Shown one piece after another: positions 17,435 to 24,432 of a stretch of 64,000 nucleotides of DNA. The DNA lies in NCBI GenBank assembly GCA_964627305.1, contig CAZVHP010000009.1:50762-114761 (forward strand). Reading direction: 5' to 3'. Every line of letters begins with the position of its first letter. Position 1 is the first letter of the stretch. The stretch is from WJKG01 sp964627305. Its GTDB lineage: Bacteria > Zixibacteria > MSB-5A5 > GN15 > FEB-12. The translations under genes were made by a program, and so were the position numbers. The notes beneath the pieces are model-generated. The model did no database searches. It was given only the letters and a program-made list of their open reading frames with translations, and had not been told where the DNA came from.

Positions 17435-18187
17435 ATGGAAGATCGGATTACAGAAGTTGCGGATGTACTCAGCCGCAGTCGCCAGTGTGCAGTCCTGACC
17501 GGGGCCGGGATCTCGGCTGAGTCCGGGGTACCGACATTTCGCGGCAAAGAGGGCCTGTGGGGCAAGTTCCGCCCCGAGGAACTGGCTACCATGGATGCTT
17601 TCATGTCCAATCCGAAAATCGTCTGGGAGTGGTACAACTGGCGCCGTGAACTCATGGGGCAGGTCCACCCCAACCCGGGTCACTATGCGCTGGTTGACCT
17701 TGAGGAGATTCTGCCGCATCTGTGGGTAATCACGCAGAATGTCGACGGGCTGCATCGGCTGGCCGGATCGCAGCAAGTTCTTGAGCTGCACGGAAACATC
17801 TACCGCAACAAGTGCGTCAAGTGTAATCAGTTGTGCGACGAGGATGTCATTATTGATCCGGACGACATCCCGGTTTGTGAACGCTGTGGAGGGAAGATAC
17901 GCCCTGATGTTGTCTGGTTTGGCGAGATGTTGGATCCGCTGATAATCAATCGGGCCTTTGCGGAAGCTGAGAAGGCCGACGTCTTCTTGAGCGTGGGTAC
18001 TTCGGCAATCGTTCATCCGGCGGCCTCTCTGCCGGTGACGGCGCATGTTGAGGGAGCAAAGCTCATCGAGATCAATCCGGAGCCAACCCCTTTGACTCAG
18101 GTGGCTGACATCACCGTTCGGGCCAGATCAGGGGAGTTTCTGCCAAAAGTTGTCGATCTTCTGCGTGAGCAACTCGATCGCGGTTAG
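17435..18187 (+). CDS. cobB: NAD-dependent protein deacylase, sirtuin (SIRT5/CobB-like class III)
   Basis: 250 residues. Sirtuin signatures: GAGISAESGVPTFRG, TQNVDGLH, catalytic His in LELHGN, four zinc cysteines in NKCVKC and PVCERCGG, and SVGTSAIVHPA. WEWYNWRREL carries Tyr67 and Arg70, the Y-x-x-R pair that in SIRT5 and CobB accommodates negatively charged acyl groups, so desuccinylase or demalonylase activity is a fair prediction in addition to deacetylation. ATG 17435 is chosen over an open frame from 17372 because the sirtuin fold begins here and a promoter-like sequence ends 6 nt upstream. Confidence 0.92.
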   Translation: MEDRITEVADVLSRSRQCAVLTGAGISAESGVPTFRGKEGLWGKFRPEELATMDAFMSNPKIVWEWYNWRRELMGQVHPNPGHYALVDLEEILPHLWVITQNVDGLHRLAGSQQVLELHGNIYRNKCVKCNQLCDEDVIIDPDDIPVCERCGGKIRPDVVWFGEMLDPLIINRAFAEAEKADVFLSVGTSAIVHPAASLPVTAHVEGAKLIEINPEPTPLTQVADITVRARSGEFLPKVVDLLREQLDRG

Positions 18188-18263
18188 CTGAACGGGTACC
18201 GGTTGGCGTAGTATAAGGAAGAGAACACCGGATCGGTCAGTTGATCGAGCGTGGTAACAAGAT

Positions 18264-20390
18264 ATGCAAGCATCCTTACGAAGTCTCATTCTTGTCCTTA
18301 TCGCCTGTGGCCTGACTGTCGGCGGCTGCGTCTACTACAACACGTTCTACAACGCCCGTACTGCCTTCAATGAGGCCGAGAGCATCCGCAGAGATTCGCC
18401 GTCGACCAACCCCCGCATCGACAAGGCCAAGTATCGAGTGGCTATCGAGAAATCTGAGAAGGTGGTCGAGGAATACCCCAACTCGAAGTGGTACGATGAC
18501 GCCGTCTGGGTAATGGGGGTATCCTATTTCTATCTGGAGGAGTACAGCCGCGCCGAGCGACGTTTTCGCGAGATACTGGCCAACTACCCGGAATCACAGT
18601 ATGTCACGGAGGCAGAGTTGTATCTGGCCAAGTCGAAGCTGCTCCAGAATGAGGTTGACGAGGCCATGGTCCAGTTTCGCAGCATTTTCGAAGGTGACTT
18701 CAAACGGGAATACAAGGCTGAAGCTGCGGTGGCGCTGGGCAGGTATCTGTTTGAGCGGCGCGATTTCGAGGAATCTCGACGCTACTTCATGGCGGTGCGT
18801 GACTCTCTCGGCAGCGCCGAGCAACGGGCGATGGTACAGCAATATATAGCTGACGGATACTTCAGCAGATTCCAATTCTCTGATGCGCTCGGGGCGTATC
18901 TTCAGGTGCTTGGAATGAAACCGACCAAGGATCAGTACTACCACGCCCTCTATCACGCTGCGCTGTGTTCCTATCGTTTGCAGCGTATTGACGATGGTCT
19001 GGATTATCTGAGTACACTGATAGAGGATTCACGCTATTATGACTCGCTCGGCGTTCTCCGGCTCACTGTCGCCCAGGGATACGAGTACAACGAGGACCTT
19101 GATGCAGCAGTGGCCATCTATGACAAGGTTCATGCCGAGGAGACTAATCGTCAGGTCAATGCCGAGGCCGCCTATCAACTCGGACTGATCTACCAGTTCG
19201 ACTACGACGACCTTCAGAGGGCGAAGGTGTATTATGATACTACCGTTAAGCTGGACCGACGCAGCGACATCGGTCAGGAGGCGTTGCAGCGTTCCAGCGA
19301 TATCGGCAAGCTCTCGACCTTTGCCAAAAAGCTGGAGATACAGGACTCGACTGCTACCCAGGCGAAGATCGATGAGATTGGTTATACCCAGTACCAGCTT
19401 GCGGAGCTGTACTGGTTCAAGCTCAACAAACCGGACACGGCTATTCTGGAGATGCAGTTCCTCGTTGACAGTATGCAGCAGGCGTACGACGCTCCGAAGG
19501 GTCTGATAGCTCTCAGTCAGATGATACTGGAGCACCGAGGTGACAGTGCGGCCGCCGACTCGCTCCTACGGCTGGTATTGACGCGTTTTCCACGTTCAGA
19601 CTATGTCGAGGAGGCTATCAGTATTCTTGGCCTCGAAGGTACCGAGGCCGATACCGGGTACGCTGCGAAGTATTTCAGGAAGGCGGAGTCCTTCCTGGTT
19701 GATTACGGGAACGTGGATTCCGCCCTGTATTACTACCAGTACGTGGCGGACAGTTTCCCTGATTCCCGCTTCAGTCTGCAGGCACGTTTTGCCACTATCT
19801 ATGCTGCCGGGCTGTACGACGCCCCTGGAGATTCATCGTTGATACTGGCTTATACGGAGTTAATCGACTCGTTTCCCTCCAGTCCATGGGCTGGCCACGC
19901 CCGGAGTCAGGTTTCGGCCGCTGGTGGCGGCCGACAGCAACGGCAACGTCAGGACGAGCCGCCCGATGACCAGCTGGCAGACCTGCAAGATGGTCAGTAT
20001 GACGAGGATGCTGATGCGGAGGGGGCACAGCCGGGCGATGTTGACTATGTTGATCCTCAACAGAGCATCTATGTCGGACCCGACGGTGAGGAGTTGTCCT
20101 TGCTGCCGGCGGCAGTCAGGCCGGTACAGGTGATCGAGCCGTTCGACTACCCCGAGGAAGCCTACTCCGAGATGTGGGAGGGAACTCTCTATTTCCAGAT
20201 CAAGCTTGATTTCACCGGCGAAGTTGTCGACTTTGTGCAGAAGACCTTCGCCACGCACCCGGAAATCAACCTTCGGGCGCAACTGGCAATAGGGTCCGCG
20301 ACGTTCAATATCACCGAGATCCGCGACGATCTTCAGGATCAGTGGCTCGTGTACAAGTTTGAGGTGCGATTGCCGGATCACATACGATGA
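18264..20390 (+). CDS. TPR lipoprotein with C-terminal TonB-like domain
   Basis: 708 residues. The N-terminus is a lipoprotein signal peptide with a lipobox LTVGGC (cysteine at about 22). Then many tetratricopeptide-type repeats with BamD/YbgF-like wording (YPNSKWYDDAVWVMGVSYF, YPESQYVTEAELYLAKSKL). A low-complexity acidic/Gln linker (about 560-595) leads to a final domain of about 80 residues (DYPEEAYSEMWEGTLYFQIK, then FTGEVVDFV) that looks like a TonB C-terminal domain. Likely anchored to a membrane and binding other envelope proteins. Its stop codon overlaps the pyrK start (ATGA), so it is coupled to pyrimidine genes without obvious functional relation. Confidence 0.82.
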   Translation: MQASLRSLILVLIACGLTVGGCVYYNTFYNARTAFNEAESIRRDSPSTNPRIDKAKYRVAIEKSEKVVEEYPNSKWYDDAVWVMGVSYFYLEEYSRAERRFREILANYPESQYVTEAELYLAKSKLLQNEVDEAMVQFRSIFEGDFKREYKAEAAVALGRYLFERRDFEESRRYFMAVRDSLGSAEQRAMVQQYIADGYFSRFQFSDALGAYLQVLGMKPTKDQYYHALYHAALCSYRLQRIDDGLDYLSTLIEDSRYYDSLGVLRLTVAQGYEYNEDLDAAVAIYDKVHAEETNRQVNAEAAYQLGLIYQFDYDDLQRAKVYYDTTVKLDRRSDIGQEALQRSSDIGKLSTFAKKLEIQDSTATQAKIDEIGYTQYQLAELYWFKLNKPDTAILEMQFLVDSMQQAYDAPKGLIALSQMILEHRGDSAAADSLLRLVLTRFPRSDYVEEAISILGLEGTEADTGYAAKYFRKAESFLVDYGNVDSALYYYQYVADSFPDSRFSLQARFATIYAAGLYDAPGDSSLILAYTELIDSFPSSPWAGHARSQVSAAGGGRQQRQRQDEPPDDQLADLQDGQYDEDADAEGAQPGDVDYVDPQQSIYVGPDGEELSLLPAAVRPVQVIEPFDYPEEAYSEMWEGTLYFQIKLDFTGEVVDFVQKTFATHPEINLRAQLAIGSATFNITEIRDDLQDQWLVYKFEVRLPDHIR

Positions 20391-21181
20391 CCAAGCCCAC
20401 CGCCGAAGATACCTGCCTGATCAAAAAGCGCAGTCTGGCAAACGATTATTTCGCCATCACTCTCGGGCCGTATTCCCGGGTCTCTCAACTGAGGCCCGGC
20501 CAATTTGTGCATATCCTTATGCCGGGAACAGACATCATGTTCCGCCGGGCATTTTCTATCGCCAGCACCAAGCCCGAACACAAGAGTTTCGAGATTCTAT
20601 TCAAGGTGTTCGGGCGTGGCACAGCCAAGCTGGGCCGACTTCACAAGGGGGACAAACTCAATGTTCTCGGGCCTCTTGGCAATACCTTCACATGGCCCAG
20701 GAAGGGTGCCACATGCGTCATGGTCGCCGGCGGTATAGGTTTCCCGCCCTTGCTGTTCATGGCTGAACAGATGGTGAGCAAGGGATACGATCCGAAGAGC
20801 ATTCACTTCTTCTACGGCGGGCGCACCTCGGCGGATATTCTCGAGCGCACCCGGCTCCGTAAGCTCGGTATACGGTTTCATCCGGTAACCGAAGATGGTT
20901 CCTACGGTGCCTGGGGCATGGTAACCGAGCCGGTGACCGAATTCATCAGAGATCATGGTACCAAACGCCTGCGTCTGTATGGCTGTGGACCGGAGGCCAT
21001 GCTCAGGGCAACCAACGAACTGGCGCTTCGGCTGGGTGCCAAGGGGCAGCTTTCACTCGAGGCGCCCATGCCATGCGGGGTCGGGATTTGCCTTGGCTGT
21101 GTTGTTCCCCTGACGGCCGGTGGACACGCCCGGGTGTGTGTCGATGGGCCGGTGTTCGATATCGGGGAGGTGGCTCTGTGA
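20387..21181 (+). CDS. pyrK: Dihydroorotate dehydrogenase B, electron-transfer subunit
   Basis: 264 residues. Ferredoxin-reductase-like FAD domain (LRPGQFVHILMPG, FRRAFSIAS), NAD-binding part (CVMVAGGIGFPPLLFMAEQM, FYGGRTSADIL, LYGCGPEAML) and a C-terminal [2Fe-2S] site PCGVGICLGCVVP plus a later Cys in HARVC. It passes electrons from the PyrD FMN to NAD+ during de novo pyrimidine synthesis. Start ATG overlaps the previous stop by 4 bp and its own stop overlaps the pyrD GTG start by 4 bp, so pyrK-pyrD are tightly coupled. Confidence 0.94.
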   Translation: MTKPTAEDTCLIKKRSLANDYFAITLGPYSRVSQLRPGQFVHILMPGTDIMFRRAFSIASTKPEHKSFEILFKVFGRGTAKLGRLHKGDKLNVLGPLGNTFTWPRKGATCVMVAGGIGFPPLLFMAEQMVSKGYDPKSIHFFYGGRTSADILERTRLRKLGIRFHPVTEDGSYGAWGMVTEPVTEFIRDHGTKRLRLYGCGPEAMLRATNELALRLGAKGQLSLEAPMPCGVGICLGCVVPLTAGGHARVCVDGPVFDIGEVAL

Positions 21182-22095
21182 AACCTGACCTGAGAGTTAC
21201 CATAGCTGGTGTTGAGTTCGCCAATCCCCTGATGACAGCCTCCGGGTGTTGTGGATATGGTGAAGAACTGGCCGGGTTATTCCCGCTGAAGCGGCTCGGA
21301 GCGCTGGTCACCAAATCGATTACCGCCAAGCCGCGCCTGGGACACCCACCACCACGAACCGCCGAGGTCCCGAGCGGTATGCTCAATGCCATCGGACTGG
21401 CCAATGTCGGGATTGATCGGTTCATCGCCGAGAAGATCCCGTTTCTCGACAAGCAGGATACGAGGATCATTGTCAATGTTGCCGGCTCGGCAATCGGCGA
21501 ATATGTCGATATCTGCGCCCGTCTGGAAGACCAGCCGCGGGTTGATATGGTGGAACTGAACATCTCGTGTCCCAATGTCAGCGAGGGCGGGATGGAGATT
21601 GGCTCCAGCGCTGCGATGACCGAGCGCACGATAAAGGCAGTGCGCAAGGTGTTCTCTCGCCCGATTATTGCCAAGCTTTCGCCCAACGTGACCAGTGTGG
21701 TTGAGATCGCCCGCGCAGCTGAGCAGGGCGGGGCGGATTGTCTGTCGCTGATAAACTCGCTGGTGGGCACCTCGGTAGATATCCACACTTGGCGACCGCG
21801 CCTGACGAACAACCGCGGCGGGTTGACCGGACCGGGTATCAAGCCAATTGCGCTGGCAATGGTGGATGCAGTCTATAATGCGACCCGTGTGCCGATCATC
21901 GGCATTGGCGGCATATCCAATGTTGTCGATGCTATCGAGTTCTTCCTGTGCGGAGCGACAGCCCTGCAGGTAGGCACAGCGCTGTTTGTCCATCCGGACA
22001 CACCGGTCCGCATCGTGGCCGATCTGGAGGACTATCTGAAGCAGAAGAAACTCTCGTCCATTACTGAACTGGTTGGCAAGGTGAGGAAGTACTGA
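21178..22095 (+). CDS. pyrD: Dihydroorotate dehydrogenase B, catalytic subunit
   Basis: 305 residues from a GTG at 21178 that forms GTGA with the pyrK stop; a longer open frame upstream lies inside pyrK and does not resemble PyrD. Class 1B features: NPLMTASGCCGYGEEL, KSITAKPRLGHPPPR, VELNISCPNVSEGG with the catalytic cysteine, KLSPNVTSV, INSLVGTSVDI and GIGGISNVVDAIEFFLCGA at the FMN phosphate site. It oxidises dihydroorotate to orotate with PyrK as partner. Its TGA overlaps the pyrF ATG by one base. Confidence 0.95.
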   Translation: MKPDLRVTIAGVEFANPLMTASGCCGYGEELAGLFPLKRLGALVTKSITAKPRLGHPPPRTAEVPSGMLNAIGLANVGIDRFIAEKIPFLDKQDTRIIVNVAGSAIGEYVDICARLEDQPRVDMVELNISCPNVSEGGMEIGSSAAMTERTIKAVRKVFSRPIIAKLSPNVTSVVEIARAAEQGGADCLSLINSLVGTSVDIHTWRPRLTNNRGGLTGPGIKPIALAMVDAVYNATRVPIIGIGGISNVVDAIEFFLCGATALQVGTALFVHPDTPVRIVADLEDYLKQKKLSSITELVGKVRKY

Positions 22096-23048
22096 TGAGT
22101 GTCATTCGGCAGTTGCGTGATATACAGGCAAAGAACAGGTCAATGATCTGTGTTGGGCTTGATCTTGATCCCAAGCGCATGCCTTCGGGGGTCTCCAGCG
22201 ATATCAAGTCGATGTTCTCGTTCGCGAACAAGATCATTGAGTCAACCGCGGATATTGTCTGTGCCTTCAAGCCCAATCTTGCCTTCTTTGAGAGTTTTGG
22301 GGCCGACGGTTTTTCGTTGTTGAAGGTCATCGTCGAACGCATCCCTGATGGGATTCCGGTCATTCTCGATGCCAAGCGTGGCGATATCGGCAACACGGCT
22401 GCCCACTATGCACAGGCACTCTATGATCGGTTCAGGGCCACCTGGGTGACACTCAATCCATATATGGGCTATGATACGCTTCGCCCGTTTCTGGAATACA
22501 AGGAGAAGGGTGTATTTGTGTTGTGCCTGACATCCAACCCGGGTTCACGAGACTTCCAGATGCTTCAGTGCGATGGCAAGCCGCTGTATCGGCATGTGGC
22601 GGAGAAGGTCGCCTACTGGAACAAGGATCAGACCTGCGGTCTGGTGGTTGGTGCCACGCAGCCCGAACAACTACAGGAGATTCGATCGGTAGCGGGCGAG
22701 ATGCCGCTGCTGATTCCGGGCGTCGGTGCCCAGGGCGGGTCACTGGAGGACGCAGCCCGACTCGGGACCGACAATTTCCGGCGTCTGGCCGTGATCAATG
22801 TCTCGCGATCGGTACTCTATGCCTCCTCCGGTGAAGACTTCGCCGAGAAGGCGCGCGCGGAAGTCCTGAATCTCAATCGAAAGATCAATGACCTACGAGC
22901 GGCTAAAGAGAATCCTGTAGACGGCTCGACAGAAGACAAACAACAGGTAGACAATGCCGCGAGTGGCGACAATCAGCCTGCCGACAGCGGCGACCGTCAC
23001 GATGCTCAGGACAATGATCGCGGGGATACTGAGCGCCAGGACCAGTAA
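22095..23048 (+). CDS. pyrF: Orotidine-5'-phosphate decarboxylase, type 2, with extra C-terminal tail
   Basis: 317 residues; the core (about 1-272) is a type-2 OMP decarboxylase, with CVGLDLDPKRMP, KPNLAFFESFG, ILDAKRGDIGNTAAHYAQAL (catalytic Asp-Lys-Asp network), TLNPYMGYDTL, LVVGATQPEQL and LIPGVGAQGGS. The final ~45 residues are an Asp/Gln/Asn-rich tail absent from typical family members. The same DNA on the other strand encodes a hydrophobic 69-residue frame (22893-23102), so one of the two readings is probably a shadow. Third gene of pyrK-pyrD-pyrF. Confidence 0.93.
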   Translation: MSVIRQLRDIQAKNRSMICVGLDLDPKRMPSGVSSDIKSMFSFANKIIESTADIVCAFKPNLAFFESFGADGFSLLKVIVERIPDGIPVILDAKRGDIGNTAAHYAQALYDRFRATWVTLNPYMGYDTLRPFLEYKEKGVFVLCLTSNPGSRDFQMLQCDGKPLYRHVAEKVAYWNKDQTCGLVVGATQPEQLQEIRSVAGEMPLLIPGVGAQGGSLEDAARLGTDNFRRLAVINVSRSVLYASSGEDFAEKARAEVLNLNRKINDLRAAKENPVDGSTEDKQQVDNAASGDNQPADSGDRHDAQDNDRGDTERQDQ

Positions 23049-23102
23049 TGATCCCACCACGCCCCAGAGAATACAGAGTGTCGAGTTATTGCTCAAACTC
23101 AT
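22893..23102 (-). CDS. Possible small membrane protein antisense to the pyrF tail
   Basis: 69 residues, very hydrophobic (CILWGVVGSLLVLALSIPAI, then VLSIVTVAAVGRLIVATRG), predicted two membrane helices and a basic end (FSRS). Its ATG overlaps the end of the GNAT gene by 17 bp on the same strand, as in a coupled gene pair, but no good Shine-Dalgarno is seen and most of it lies antisense to the unusual hydrophilic tail of pyrF. A hydrophobic frame opposite a hydrophilic one is expected by codon complementarity, so only one may be real. Kept as uncertain. Confidence 0.3.
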   Translation of the reverse strand: MSLSNNSTLCILWGVVGSLLVLALSIPAIIVLSIVTVAAVGRLIVATRGIVYLLFVFCRAVYRILFSRS

Positions 23103-23670
23103 AACGTAATAGTGAATACACCTTCCCGGGAATGAACTCGCGAATGAACTCGCCGTGTGCTAAGAACTGGTCACGAAGGGTTCCATCGAGCTTGAAACGA
23201 AGACCCTCGGCAACCTTTGTCATCCCCTTGTTATTCTCAGCCGTCTCCATCACCACCTTGTTTAGCCCCCGATACATGAACAGGTAGCGGCACAGTGTTC
23301 GGATACCATCGGTGGCGTGTCCTTTGCGGCGTTCATCGGGGTCAATGATGATCCCGATTTCTGCAGAGCGGTTGAGATGGTTATAGTTGAAGAAACTAAT
23401 TCTGCCGACAGGAGTGTTGTCGTCCTGCCTCACGATCATGAAGGTCTGCCGCTCAATCGTTGGCTCCTGTTTTCGAAAGCGTTCGGCAGCCTCGGATGCG
23501 GTGAGCAGTAATCGCGGGCGCGATGTCAACGATTGCGGCTCGCTGAGCAGCGTCCAGTGGTATGTGTTCTGGATGTCCTCGGCCGTTGCGGGCCGCAGGT
23601 AGGTCTTCTTCCCAATCAGTGATTGGGGGGCCGGGACTTCTCTTTTGTGTACGATAGTCTTGAGATTCAT
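23086..23670 (-). CDS. GNAT-family N-acetyltransferase (RimJ/RimL-like)
   Basis: 194 residues from ATG 23670, chosen because GGGAG lies 8 nt upstream; a further ATG at 23685 lacks a ribosome-binding site. The fold is that of RimJ/RimL-type acetyltransferases: LIGKKTYLRPATAEDIQN at the start, EIGIIIDPDERRKGHATDG as the acetyl-CoA pyrophosphate-binding loop, and LNKVVMETAENNKGM. The acceptor (protein N-terminus, amino sugar or amino acid) cannot be inferred. It converges on pyrF with 37 bp between stops. Confidence 0.85.
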   Translation of the reverse strand: MNLKTIVHKREVPAPQSLIGKKTYLRPATAEDIQNTYHWTLLSEPQSLTSRPRLLLTASEAAERFRKQEPTIERQTFMIVRQDDNTPVGRISFFNYNHLNRSAEIGIIIDPDERRKGHATDGIRTLCRYLFMYRGLNKVVMETAENNKGMTKVAEGLRFKLDGTLRDQFLAHGEFIREFIPGKVYSLLRYEFEQ

Positions 23671-23747
23671 ACCGGGGACTCCCATCAGGCAATTGACTAC
23701 ATTAACAGAGCTACCTGAAGGTTATGGCCGGGCCCGTCAGCGGCAAC

Positions 23748-23783
23748 AAAAAAGCCGTGACCACCGCACGACGATCACGGCTT
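23748..23783 (-). terminator. Rho-independent terminator of tpx
   Basis: A 9-bp stem, AAGCCGTGA (23752-23760) with TCACGGCTT (23775-23783), preceded on the plus strand by a run of A; read on the minus strand this is a hairpin followed by TTTTTTG, 22 nt after the tpx stop codon. Confidence 0.85.
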
Positions 23784-23805
23784 GAACCATTGTCTGACGG
23801 TTGGC

Positions 23806-24324
23806 CTATTCGGCGGCGGCCTTCTTCAACGCTTCCATCGCGGTGGTGTAGTCCGGCTCCTGGGTGACTTCGGGAACAATCTGCATGTGCGTAATGGTGT
23901 CGTTCTTGTCAACCACGAGCACGGCACGGGCCAGCAGGCGCAGTTCCTTGATCTTCAGGCCGTACTTTTCGCCGAAGTCCATATCGCGATAATCAGAGAT
24001 GACCTTCATGTTGCTGATACCCTCTGAGGAGCAGAATCGACCCTGCGCGAAGGGCAGATCAGCTGATACCGTGTAGGCTGCCACTTTGTCGCCAAGCTGA
24101 TTGAGCTGATCGTTGAATGTCTTTGTCTGGGTACTGCACACCGGAGTATCAAGAGAGGGCACAACCGAGATTAGACGCGCCTTGCCATTGGAGTCAGTCA
24201 GCCTTACTTCGCTCAGGCCATTGTCGAGGGCGCTGAAGTCCGGGGCTTTGTCTCCCTCTTTCAGTTCCGGCCCCACCAGGGTCAGCGGATTGCCTTTCAT
24301 CGTTACTGCGCTTGCACGCTCCAT
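23806..24324 (-). CDS. tpx: Thiol peroxidase (atypical 2-Cys peroxiredoxin)
   Basis: 172 residues. Detoxifies hydrogen and alkyl peroxides with thioredoxin. Peroxidatic Cys in LDTPVCSTQT, resolving Cys in GRFCSSEG, and Tpx-specific framing (FTKGNPLTLVG-like start MKGNPLTLVGPEL, KAPDFSALDNGL). The start at 24324 has GGAGG 8 nt upstream; the frame is open further but without similarity. A perfect inverted repeat lies 40-56 bp upstream (24365-24380) and could be an operator. Own terminator at 23748-23783. The HTH-aconitase gene ends 108 bp upstream on the same strand. Confidence 0.95.
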   Translation of the reverse strand: MERASAVTMKGNPLTLVGPELKEGDKAPDFSALDNGLSEVRLTDSNGKARLISVVPSLDTPVCSTQTKTFNDQLNQLGDKVAAYTVSADLPFAQGRFCSSEGISNMKVISDYRDMDFGEKYGLKIKELRLLARAVLVVDKNDTITHMQIVPEVTQEPDYTTAMEALKKAAAE

Positions 24325-24364
24325 CTGAGAACCTCCTCGTATGCCAATCATGTGATTACGTACT

Positions 24365-24380
24365 TGTTGAGTTCTCAACA
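24365..24380. promoter_or_regulatory. Inverted repeat upstream of tpx, putative operator
   Basis: TGTTGAG-TT-CTCAACA: two perfect 7-bp arms with a 2-bp centre, 41 bp before the tpx start codon and in a 108-bp intergenic region. The size and symmetry fit a dimeric repressor or activator site. It does not match the PerR box, and which protein binds it is unknown. Confidence 0.45.
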
Positions 24381-24432
24381 GCAGAATCGCCGGTTCGGTT
24401 CACAGGAAATGGTTCAGGGAGGTGGATATCGA

